DNA from: Dehalococcoidia bacterium UBA1141
Lineage (GTDB): Bacteria > Chloroflexota > Dehalococcoidia > Lucifugimonadales > UBA3495
Assembly: GCA_002311385.1 (NCBI GenBank)
Contig: DCAE01000025.1
Location: 1-6,182, forward strand
Direction of reading: 5' to 3'
Length of the DNA stretch: 6,182 nucleotides
The notes beneath the pieces are model-generated. The model saw only the letters and a list, made by a program, of their open reading frames with translations. It searched no databases and was not told where the DNA came from. Shown here piece by piece: positions 1 through 6,122 of the stretch; position 1 is the stretch's first letter, and every line of letters begins with the position of its first letter. The position numbers were made by a program, and so were the translations under genes.

Positions 1-55
1 CTAGTCTCATGGAGGAAGTTTAACATAAGAGCATAGAGTTCTTGGGGAAGAGTCT

Positions 56-87
56 GGGGAACCCTTTCTTGCAAGAAAGGGTTCCCC
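56..87. repeat. Perfect 32-bp palindrome upstream of tldD
   Basis: The left arm GGGGAACCCTTTCTTG (56-71) is followed directly by its exact reverse complement (72-87), giving 16 perfect base pairs with no spacer. After a 2-nt/3-nt internal loop a further 4 bp can pair (GAGT 50-53 with ACTC 91-94). In RNA this would form a very stable hairpin. No T-run follows (the next bases are TAAACTC), so it is not a textbook intrinsic terminator on the plus strand. It ends 7 nt before the tldD Shine-Dalgarno, so it could be the terminator of an upstream gene outside the window, a structured 5' leader, or a dispersed palindromic repeat. The pairing is directly visible; the role is inference. Confidence 0.85.
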
Positions 88-94
88 TAAACTC

Positions 95-109
95 GGAGGC
101 ACAAACATC
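95..109 (+). promoter_or_regulatory. Shine-Dalgarno GGAGG and probable ATC start codon of tldD
   Basis: GGAGG at 95-99 lies 7 nt before ATC at 107-109, which is in frame with the tldD reading frame. Translating from 107 adds eight residues (I/M-DELIARA), which join the downstream ETARLKGAGYADVRVV to make the helix that normally opens TldD-family proteins. The first conventional start, TTG at 131, has no purine-rich site before it (AATCGCCCGCGCT). Either translation starts at a rare ATC codon or the base at 109 is an error or mutation of ATG. Confidence 0.6.
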
Positions 110-130
110 GACGAACTAATCGCCCGCGCT

Positions 131-1552
131 TTGGAAACTGCCCGCCTGAAAGGAGCGGGCTATGCCGACGTGCGGGTGGTGCAGACCGAGCAGGAACGCT
201 ACGTTGTGCGCAATGGCGCCGTTGATACCCTCAGCATGGACCAGTCCATGGGCTTCGGGGTTCGGGTGTTGGTGGACGGCGTTTGGGGCTTCGCCTCCAG
301 CCGAGACTTTTCGGCAAGCGAGGTTGACCGGATTGCCGGATTGGCCATACAGGTGGCCAAGGCTTCGAGGTTGGTCGGCCTAGAGCCAGCAAACCTGGGC
401 AGCCCGGTGACAAGTGTGGGCTCTTACACAACGCCAATCAGCGTTGACCCCTTCACCATTTCTCCGGAGACCAAACTGGCTTTGCTCCTAGAGGTGGACC
501 GGGGCATGGGATCGGTTGCTGGCATCTCCGCCCGCCAATGCAATCTGGTCTTCATCAAAGAGCAAAAGACCTTCGCCAACTCTCAAAGGGCTCATGTGGA
601 GCAGACTATCTACGAATCCGGCGGAGGCATGCAGGCCACCGCCGTGGGCTCCGGCGAGGTCCAAAGACGATCATATCCCGAGTCCCACGGTCGTATGCAG
701 GGCTGTGCCGGTTGGGAGTACATCACACGCATGGACCTGCCCGGCAATGCAGAACGCATCGCCAGCGAAGCCGTGACTCTGCTCACCGCCGACCAGTGCC
801 CCAGCGACATCACCACCACGCTGATAATTGGCGGGTGCCAGCTTGCTCTGCAGGTGCACGAATCATGCGGCCATGCCATCGAACTGGACCGGGTGCTGGG
901 CTCGGAAGCAGCCTTTGCCGGAACATCGTTTCTGACCACCGACAAGCTGAACGATTTTAGCTACGGCTCCGAGCACGTGAATATGACCGCCGACAGTCTC
1001 AGCGCTCCCGGCATGGGCACCTACGGTTGGGACGACGAGGGTGTTCCTTCCCAATCGACGACAATAGTCAAGAACGGCCGGTTCGTCGGCTACCTGATGT
1101 CCCGGGAGTCTGCCGCCACTCTGGGGATGGAGTCCAACGGTTGTATGAGGGCCTCTTCTTGGAACCGCATCCCGCTGATACGCATGACCAACGTCAGCCT
1201 GGAGCCGGGGGATTGGACGCTGGACAACCTGATAGCCGACACCGACGACGGCATCTACGTGGACACCAACAAGTCTTGGTCCATAGACGATCACCGCTAC
1301 AATTTTCAGTTCGGCACCGAGATGGGCTATGAAATCAAGAATGGCAAACGAGGGCGGCTCCTCAAAAATTGCACCTACACGGGCATAACACCTGAGTTTT
1401 GGAATTCGTGCGACGCTGTCTGCAATCGTGACCACTGGGAGATGTGGGGCACGCCCCAATGCGGCAAAGGCCAGCCGGGTCAGATTGCACATACCGGTCA
1501 CGGGGCCTCTCCGGCCCGCTTTCGAGGCGTTCGCGTTGGGGTGATGCGCTAA
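131..1552 (+). CDS. tldD: TldD-type metalloprotease subunit (peptidase U62 family)
   Basis: This is the catalytic subunit of the TldD/TldE heterodimer, a zinc peptidase that digests unfolded or small peptides. In E. coli it matures microcin B17 and degrades the CcdA antitoxin. The signature HExxGHxxE is present as HESCGHAIE (residues 243-251 from TTG 131), giving the two zinc histidines and catalytic Glu244. Cys444 in CGKGQPGQ fits the third zinc ligand known from the E. coli structure, and the C-terminus GHGASPARFRGVRVGV is typical of the family. Domain order is an N-terminal domain (about 1-80), a middle domain, then the catalytic C-terminal domain from about 215. Length, 473 aa (481 from the probable ATC start at 107), equals the usual size. 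There is no signal peptide or membrane segment, so it should be cytoplasmic. TTG 131 is given as the conventional start, but 107 is better supported. tldE follows after 45 bp on the same strand. The family call is firm; the substrate is unknown. Confidence 0.95.
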   Translation: METARLKGAGYADVRVVQTEQERYVVRNGAVDTLSMDQSMGFGVRVLVDGVWGFASSRDFSASEVDRIAGLAIQVAKASRLVGLEPANLGSPVTSVGSYTTPISVDPFTISPETKLALLLEVDRGMGSVAGISARQCNLVFIKEQKTFANSQRAHVEQTIYESGGGMQATAVGSGEVQRRSYPESHGRMQGCAGWEYITRMDLPGNAERIASEAVTLLTADQCPSDITTTLIIGGCQLALQVHESCGHAIELDRVLGSEAAFAGTSFLTTDKLNDFSYGSEHVNMTADSLSAPGMGTYGWDDEGVPSQSTTIVKNGRFVGYLMSRESAATLGMESNGCMRASSWNRIPLIRMTNVSLEPGDWTLDNLIADTDDGIYVDTNKSWSIDDHRYNFQFGTEMGYEIKNGKRGRLLKNCTYTGITPEFWNSCDAVCNRDHWEMWGTPQCGKGQPGQIAHTGHGASPARFRGVRVGVMR

Positions 1553-1597
1553 CACGCTCGGATTTTCGTTTGGTTTCATAATCTAGAGGCTGACAAG

Positions 1598-2941
1598 ATG
1601 ATTGGGAAAGAGATGTGCCAGGACATCCTGGACAAAGCCCTGAGAGTGTCCAACGCTCTGGATGCCGACTTTTATCTGAGCAGCCAGGAGCAGGGGCTAA
1701 CCCGGTTCGCTGGCAATTCCATCCACCAGAACGTCTCCCACAGCGACGCCCAGCTTCACATACGGGCGGTGTCCGGCAGGAGATTAGGCCGGGCCGTGAC
1801 CAACGACCTCAGCGACGCTGGAATCGCCAAAGCGGTGGGGCAAGCCGAGCACAATGCTTCGCTTATGCCCGAAGACCCGGACTTCCAGGGTCTTCCCGAC
1901 CCCGCTGACCAAGCTGCTCCAACAAACAACACCGATTCCCACGACCCGCCCACAGCTTCCTACTCTCCGGAAGAGCGGGCCCAAGCTGTTGGCATCGTGT
2001 GTAGCAAAGCTGCCAGCAGCGGTCTGAAAGCCTACGGCGCCTGCCGAACCGGGACGCAGGAGATTGCTGTTGCCAGCACCCGCGGCGCCAAGAACTACCA
2101 CGTAGCGACCTTCGCTGGACTGTTGACTACGGTGATGAGCGACTCCTCCTCCGGATGGTCCAAGGGCGGTTCTTGGCGGATAGCCGACCTGAACCCTCAA
2201 GCGCTCGCCGAAGAAGCCACGGACAAGGCGCTAAGAGGCGAGAACCCTCACGACATCGAGCCCGGAGAGTACGCGGTTGTGCTTGACCACTACGCCGTAG
2301 ACGACATTCTGGGGGCTCTGAGCCTCTACGGCATGGGTGCCCAAGCGGTCCAAGAACGCCGCAGTTGGATGAACGGACTGGAGAGGGAAGGTGCCATGAG
2401 TCCCAGCGTTTCCATCTGGGACGACGGCCAAGACCCTTCCGGGTGGCCGGTGCCCTTCGACGCTGAAGGTGTACCCCGTCAGAAAGCGGCCATAGTCCTG
2501 GATGGCGTCATTGGCGGCCCGGTGCACAATTCCTACACCGCCGGAAAAGAAGGCAGAACCTCCACCGGCCACCAAGTCAATTTCACCGGCGCGCCCTACG
2601 CCACCAACCTTTTCATGAAACCTGGAGACCAGACCGTGGACGAGCTCATAGCCTCCACCAAGCGCGGCCTCTACATCACCCGCTTTCACTACACCCGCTT
2701 GTCCCACAACAAAGGTTGTGTGATGACCGGCATGACCCGCGACGGCACCTTCTTGATAGAGGACGGACGTATTAGCCATCCGGTCAAGAACCTGCGTTTC
2801 ACCCAATCCTACGTGGAGGCACTGGCGGGTGTAGAAGGGATTAGCCGCAACACGAAGTTGATTCTCAGCGAGGTGGGTTTCGCCACCAGAGTCCCTGCGT
2901 TAAAACTGGCCAGCTTCAACTTCACCGGCGTCACGGTCTAA
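1598..2941 (+). CDS. tldE: TldE/PmbA-type metalloprotease partner subunit
   Basis: This is the second subunit of the TldD/TldE peptidase, homologous to TldD but without the metal site: no HExxxH occurs anywhere in its 447 residues, as expected for TldE. In known complexes it pairs with TldD to form the enclosed chamber that binds peptide substrates. Family hallmarks include the N-terminal FYLSSQEQGLTRFAGNSIHQ (about 26-45), NSYTAGKEGRTSTGH in the C-terminal domain, GLYITR (357-362), FLIEDG (385-390) and PVKNLRFTQS (395-404). The length matches the usual 440-450 aa. ATG 1598 is preceded by AGAGG (1585-1589) with 8-nt spacing and is the natural start. It sits 45 bp after tldD on the same strand with no terminator-like hairpin between them, so co-transcription is likely. 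The 3' end faces the hydrolase gene, 22 bp away. Cytoplasmic, with no signal peptide seen. Confidence 0.94.
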   Translation: MIGKEMCQDILDKALRVSNALDADFYLSSQEQGLTRFAGNSIHQNVSHSDAQLHIRAVSGRRLGRAVTNDLSDAGIAKAVGQAEHNASLMPEDPDFQGLPDPADQAAPTNNTDSHDPPTASYSPEERAQAVGIVCSKAASSGLKAYGACRTGTQEIAVASTRGAKNYHVATFAGLLTTVMSDSSSGWSKGGSWRIADLNPQALAEEATDKALRGENPHDIEPGEYAVVLDHYAVDDILGALSLYGMGAQAVQERRSWMNGLEREGAMSPSVSIWDDGQDPSGWPVPFDAEGVPRQKAAIVLDGVIGGPVHNSYTAGKEGRTSTGHQVNFTGAPYATNLFMKPGDQTVDELIASTKRGLYITRFHYTRLSHNKGCVMTGMTRDGTFLIEDGRISHPVKNLRFTQSYVEALAGVEGISRNTKLILSEVGFATRVPALKLASFNFTGVTV

Positions 2942-2963
2942 TTTCGTCAGTGACCTTTCGACT

Positions 2964-3977
2964 TTAGCTGGCTAGAAGTTCCTTCATAGCATCGTCCACG
3001 AACTTTGCGTCTTCGGGATTAAAGCCCGGACCGCCTGCCAGGTGCCCCCAGATGGACTGGATTGGCCGATATTCCGCATTGGGCATGAAGCCAACCTCAA
3101 TCTGACTGTCTTCGGGCGTGAAGTAGAGGTCCGTGACGCAGGGCATCACTATTGCTTTGGCTTTGATGCCTCCCAATGCTTTTTCATAATCGCCGCCGTA
3201 CAGCGGGTTGTCGCTGAGGTCGGCATTCTGCCAGGTCCAAATCATGGCCAGGAAGTTGTTGGCGTCGCTGAGAACCCGGCGTCCTTCCCAGAAGGACACC
3301 AGATAATCTTCAAGGGAAGAGTAGCCTATCTTGAGGTAGATTTCTTCCCTATAGAAAGCCTGGGACACAGCCCACCCGGCGTAGACCCGGCCCATGGCCC
3401 GCAACCCTTTGGTTGGCGGCTTGTCGTACCAGCCGTCTTGCCAAGCATCATCGGCGGTGAGGGCGAATTTAACGCCCTCCAGGAAAACATAATTGTGGCG
3501 GGACGTTTTTGCTGAGCCGCAGATGGGCAATATGCGTTCCACAATGTCGGGGTAGAGGCAACCCCACTGAAAGGTCTGCTGAGCGCCCATGGACCAGCCG
3601 GTGACCATGGCAATTTTCTCCACGCCCAATTTCTCGGTCATCAGCCGGTGTTGCAGCATCACGTTGTCGTGAACGGTAACGCCGGGAAACCTGGCTTGGC
3701 CGTAGGGCGGCGGGGTGTTGCTGGGCGACGATGACAGGCCGTTGCCCAGCATGTTGGGAGCCACGATGAAATACTTGCTGGGATCCAAGGCCTGGCCCTC
3801 ACCGATTATCCCTTCGTTGGCGGTGTGCTGGCCGCCGAAGAAGGTGGGAAGAACGATGGCATTGTCCTTAGCGCGGTTCAGAGTGCCGTAGGTCTTGTAG
3901 GCGAGCTTGGCCCCACGCAGGGTCGCCCCCGATTGAAGCACCGGATTGCCCAACTCGAATATCTCAAAATCAGCCAT
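2964..3977 (-). CDS. MetX-like alpha/beta-fold hydrolase/acyltransferase
   Basis: A 337-aa alpha/beta hydrolase of the homoserine O-acetyltransferase-like group. The N-terminus follows the MetX pattern (SGATLRGAKLAYKTYGTLN, then NAIVLPTFFGG). The nucleophile elbow is GWSMGAQQ with Ser129, and the probable triad is completed by Asp283 (CVTDLYFTPEDS) and His312 (IWGHLAGGPG). True MetX enzymes usually carry GGSMGGMQ and GHDxFL, so the substrate pocket differs and methionine synthesis should not be assumed. Hydrolysis or acyl transfer on an unidentified small substrate is likelier. There is no signal peptide, so it is presumably cytoplasmic. The ATG (3975-3977) is directly preceded by an in-frame TAA, which fixes it as the most upstream ATG. 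Its Shine-Dalgarno is weak (only GGAT and GGG in the preceding 20 nt). Transcribed alone, convergent with tldE and divergent from the GNAT gene. Confidence 0.88.
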   Translation of the reverse strand: MADFEIFELGNPVLQSGATLRGAKLAYKTYGTLNRAKDNAIVLPTFFGGQHTANEGIIGEGQALDPSKYFIVAPNMLGNGLSSSPSNTPPPYGQARFPGVTVHDNVMLQHRLMTEKLGVEKIAMVTGWSMGAQQTFQWGCLYPDIVERILPICGSAKTSRHNYVFLEGVKFALTADDAWQDGWYDKPPTKGLRAMGRVYAGWAVSQAFYREEIYLKIGYSSLEDYLVSFWEGRRVLSDANNFLAMIWTWQNADLSDNPLYGGDYEKALGGIKAKAIVMPCVTDLYFTPEDSQIEVGFMPNAEYRPIQSIWGHLAGGPGFNPEDAKFVDDAMKELLAS

Positions 3978-4006
3978 TTAATCAGCCCATATCCAGCATT
4001 TGTAAA

Positions 4007-4035
4007 TTTTCCCCGTTTCCACGACCCTATATAAT
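4007..4035 (+). promoter_or_regulatory. Candidate promoter for the GNAT gene, with consensus TATAAT
   Basis: A perfect -10 hexamer TATAAT lies at 4030-4035 in the divergent intergenic region. At 17-bp spacing the -35 position is TTTTCC (4007-4012), only 3 of 6 matches to TTGACA. Transcription would start near 4042, leaving a leader of about 75 nt before the acetyltransferase. The same AT-rich block read on the minus strand gives TATTAT/TATATA about 50 bp before the hydrolase start, so the two divergent genes may share overlapping -10 elements. The box is visible; promoter use is inferred. Confidence 0.45.
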
Positions 4036-4050
4036 AAAGAGTCACCAAAG

Positions 4051-4080
4051 CCGTTTCACCGTCGGGCAAGGGTAACACGG
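4051..4080 (+). other. Imperfect hairpin in the GNAT leader
   Basis: CCGTTTCACC (4051-4060) can pair with GGTAACACGG (4071-4080) across a 10-nt loop, with 8 of 10 positions paired and two mismatches. It lies between the candidate promoter and the translation start. It could be a leader structure or an operator dyad for a regulator, but 8/10 pairing may also be chance. Confidence 0.25.
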
Positions 4081-4090
4081 GGTTAGGCTC

Positions 4091-4120
4091 ATGGACATCC
4101 AGTCTCGGAGGAGTGGGTGA
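4091..4120 (+). promoter_or_regulatory. Nine-codon leader ORF overlapping the GNAT start (TGATG)
   Basis: ATG 4091 opens a short frame, MDIQSRRSG, whose TGA (4118-4120) overlaps the acetyltransferase ATG (4120-4122) by one base. GGGG (4079-4082) lies 8 nt before the ATG as a possible ribosome site. The GGAGG that serves the acetyltransferase (4107-4111) lies inside this mini-ORF. If translated, it would couple initiation of the main gene to its own termination. There is no independent evidence that it is expressed. Confidence 0.25.
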
Positions 4121-4620
4121 TGATTCGGGATTGCCGGGATAACGAGTCGGAGATTATCGGCCAAATTATCAATGATGGTGCCCAAGCTTACAAAGGGGTG
4201 ATTCCAGCCGACTGTTGGACTGAACCCTACATGCCGCAAGCCGAACTAATTGAAGAAATAGCCGCCGGAGTGCGATTCTTGGGCTACGAAGAAGACGGTC
4301 AGTTGGTGGGCGTGATGGGAGTGCAAGATGTGCAAGACGTGGCTCTGATTCGCCATGCCTACGTGCGCACTTCCCACCAGAACCGCGGAATCGGCGGTCG
4401 ATTGCTGGCCTATATGTCTGAACAGACCAACAGGCCGACGCTCATAGGCACTTGGGCCGACGCGTCTTGGGCGTTGCGTTTCTACCAAAACCGGGGGTTC
4501 CAATTAGTGGACGCAAAATACAAAGACCCGCTGTTAATCAAATACTGGACGGTGCCTCCACTCCAAAGGGAAGTCTCCGTGGTTCTGGCCAACGAACGCT
4601 GGTTCGCCTCCACTACTTAG
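4120..4620 (+). CDS. GNAT-family N-acetyltransferase
   Basis: A cytoplasmic acyltransferase that would move an acetyl group from acetyl-CoA to an amine on an unknown substrate. The core GNAT signature is clear: a beta-strand segment (LIRHAYVRTSHQ) leads into the pyrophosphate-binding motif QNRGIGGRLL (Q/RxxGxG/A, about residues 87-96), followed by the motif-B-like WADASWALRFYQNRGFQLV with the usual FY..RGF ending. The N-terminal half (IREA-like start, then GYEEDGQLVGVMGVQ) matches the first strands of the fold. At 166 aa it is a single, complete domain. ATG 4120 is preferred, with GGAGG (4107-4111) 8 nt upstream; GTG 4117 in the same frame is an alternative adding one residue. It is probably monocistronic, because a separate promoter-like sequence precedes the next gene. 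Family call firm; substrate not predictable. Confidence 0.9.
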   Translation: MIRDCRDNESEIIGQIINDGAQAYKGVIPADCWTEPYMPQAELIEEIAAGVRFLGYEEDGQLVGVMGVQDVQDVALIRHAYVRTSHQNRGIGGRLLAYMSEQTNRPTLIGTWADASWALRFYQNRGFQLVDAKYKDPLLIKYWTVPPLQREVSVVLANERWFASTT

Positions 4621-4637
4621 CTAAATCCGAGCGTATT

Positions 4638-4666
4638 TTGACACCGGTCCCCGATAGCTGTTAAAT
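4638..4666 (+). promoter_or_regulatory. Sigma70-type promoter of the alcohol dehydrogenase gene
   Basis: A perfect -35 TTGACA (4638-4643) is separated by exactly 17 bp from TTAAAT (4661-4666, 4 of 6 matches to TATAAT). Transcription would begin near 4673, giving a leader of about 20 nt that contains the AGAGAGG ribosome site at 4682-4688. It is the best promoter match in the window and suggests substantial, housekeeping-type expression. Assigned by consensus only. Confidence 0.6.
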
Positions 4667-4694
4667 GAGGGCACTTTAATCAGAGAGGTAAATC

Positions 4695-5774
4695 ATGAAA
4701 GCAGCAGTATTGCGTGAGGTTAACCAGCCTTTAGAAGTTGAGGAGGTCGGGATTGACAAGCCCGGCGCCACGGAAGTCTTGGTCCGCACCGGCGCATCCG
4801 GTGTTTGCCACAGCGACCTGCATTTTGTAGAAGGCCTTTACGATATGGTCATGCCTGCCATCTTGGGCCATGAAGCCGCTGGGACAGTGGAGGCGGTGGG
4901 AGAATTGGTCACCTACGTGAAGCCTGGCGACCGGGTGATACTGTGCTTGTCCGTCTTCTGCGGCCACTGCGAAAGGTGCCTGGGCGGTCGTCCCGTGCTC
5001 TGCTCTCGCCTCGGCGTTGTGCGCAGTCCCAAGGACCCTCCTCGACTAAGCCAGGGTGACACTCCTTTCACCCAGATGGCAAATTTGGGTTCCTTCGCCG
5101 AGCAGATGCTGGTTCATGAACACTCGTTGGTCAAGGTCAATGACGACCTGCCCTTCGAGCAACTTGCCCTGATTGGCTGCGGAGTGACCACCGGTTTAGG
5201 CGCGGCTCTAAACACTGCAAAGGTAGAGCCGGGAAGCACGGTGGCGGTAATCGGCTGCGGCGGCGTGGGCCTTAACATCATTCAAGGCGCGAGATTGGCG
5301 GGAGCGCTACGGATTATCGCCATTGACGCCGTGGAAACCAAGCTGTCCATGGCCATGGAGTTCGGCGCCACGGATGTGGTAGACGCTTCCGGCGGTGACG
5401 TGGACAAGAAGGTTAGGGACCTCACCGACGGTGGCGTTGATTACTCCTTCGAGGCCATCGGCAAGAAAGAAACGGCGGAGCAATCATTCGCCATGCTTCG
5501 AGCCGGGGGCACTGCGACTATCGTCGGGATGATTCCTCAAGGCACCAAGATTGAGTTAGACGGGCCTTCCTTCCTGAGGGAGAAGAGGATTCAAGGCAGC
5601 AGCATGGGCTCCAACCGCTTCCGGACGGACATGCCTAGGTACATCGAGTTCTACAAGCAAGGACGCCTAATGCTAGACGAACTGGTCACCCAAAGAATGA
5701 AGCTGGACCAGGTAAACGAAGCCTTCGCCGACATGAAAGAGGGCCACGTAGCCCGCAGCGTCATTACGTTCTAA
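4695..5774 (+). CDS. Zn-dependent medium-chain alcohol dehydrogenase
   Basis: A 359-aa NAD(P)-dependent alcohol/aldehyde oxidoreductase of the zinc MDR superfamily. Catalytic zinc ligands are Cys38 (GVCHSD), His59 with Glu60 (GHEAAG) and Cys162 (GCGVTTG). The structural zinc loop has Cys89, Cys92, Cys95 and Cys103. The Rossmann motif GCGGVG (187-192) binds the cofactor, and Asp211 at the end of the next strand (IIAIDAVETK) favours NAD+ over NADP+. The C-terminus (SSMGSNRFRTDMPRY, then LVTQRMKLDQVNEAF and a GHVARSVI ending) matches the class III-like group often annotated as Zn-binding alcohol dehydrogenases. It is not clearly a glutathione-dependent formaldehyde dehydrogenase. Length and domain order (GroES-like catalytic, then NAD-binding) are complete. 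ATG 4695 has AGAGAGG 6 nt upstream. It has its own strong promoter and stands alone in a cytoplasmic role; the alcohol used is unknown. Confidence 0.95.
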   Translation: MKAAVLREVNQPLEVEEVGIDKPGATEVLVRTGASGVCHSDLHFVEGLYDMVMPAILGHEAAGTVEAVGELVTYVKPGDRVILCLSVFCGHCERCLGGRPVLCSRLGVVRSPKDPPRLSQGDTPFTQMANLGSFAEQMLVHEHSLVKVNDDLPFEQLALIGCGVTTGLGAALNTAKVEPGSTVAVIGCGGVGLNIIQGARLAGALRIIAIDAVETKLSMAMEFGATDVVDASGGDVDKKVRDLTDGGVDYSFEAIGKKETAEQSFAMLRAGGTATIVGMIPQGTKIELDGPSFLREKRIQGSSMGSNRFRTDMPRYIEFYKQGRLMLDELVTQRMKLDQVNEAFADMKEGHVARSVITF

Positions 5775-5810
5775 ATCAATTCGGCTAGTAAATCTAGTAT
5801 CCTTTTGCCT

Positions 5811-5842
5811 AAGAGGTGTCCTAACTAGTGTGGGACGCCCTT
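5811..5842 (+). terminator. Possible terminator hairpin after the alcohol dehydrogenase gene
   Basis: AAG-A-GGTGTCC (5811-5821) pairs with GGACGCCCTT (5833-5842): ten pairs including one T-G wobble and one bulged A, with an 11-nt loop. It starts 36 nt after the adh stop codon, a normal terminator distance. The following bases, AATTACGCC, give only a poor T-tract, so termination would be weak or need another factor. The same hairpin overlaps the left end of a possible mobile-element remnant. Confidence 0.35.
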
Positions 5843-6103
5843 AATTACGCCTATGTTTTGTAAAGTCCCTCTTCTTGAAGCGGGACAAATTTACATTACA
5901 GCTTTGATTTTCTCTACGGTTTAGAACCAGCCAATTATAAGCTTTTGTCGTGGATACGAACCAGAGTCGAGTGATACCAGCAACACGGACTGGCGGACTT
6001 AGTAGGGACGAGTTGGATCGTGAGACCCAGGGTTCTTGGGAGTGGCAAGTTTCACTATTAGTTTTGATCACAATGACTCTACCCTCTCAGTGTTGGCAAC
6101 CAG

Positions 6104-6122
6104 CAAAAGTGGGACACTTTTG
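6104..6122. repeat. Perfect 8-bp inverted repeat with a 3-nt loop
   Basis: CAAAAGTG (6104-6111) and CACTTTTG (6115-6122) are exact reverse complements around GGA. One G-T and one A-T pair can be added outside (6102-6103 with 6123-6124). The 3' arm is T-rich, so it could act as a weak bidirectional terminator, or it could be the end of an insertion element: GTGTCCCACTTTTGC-like sequence reads outward-in on the minus strand. The structure is visible; the function is not. Confidence 0.55.

Noticed and set aside
3..23. Possible C-terminal end of an upstream gene (SLMEEV then TAA)
   Set aside because: Only six codons are visible before the stop; any random frame could give this.
863..1579. 238-aa minus-strand open frame opposite tldD
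   Set aside because: It is antisense to a confidently identified gene, has no recognisable domain, and is explained by codon bias of the GC-rich sense strand.
2231..2806. 191-aa minus-strand open frame opposite tldE
   Set aside because: It is a shadow of tldE with no family features.
3042..3515. 157-aa plus-strand open frame opposite the hydrolase gene
   Set aside because: It is a shadow of the hydrolase, whose triad and family motifs are clear on the other strand.
5940..6060. tRNA-like sequence (TGGTTCGTATCC on the minus strand)
   Set aside because: The T-arm stem pairs at only about three positions, and no acceptor or anticodon stem could be built.
5841..6071. 76-aa minus-strand open frame in the AT-rich tail
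   Set aside because: It has no clear ribosome site, no recognisable domain and unlikely composition for this genome; it may be part of the decayed element.
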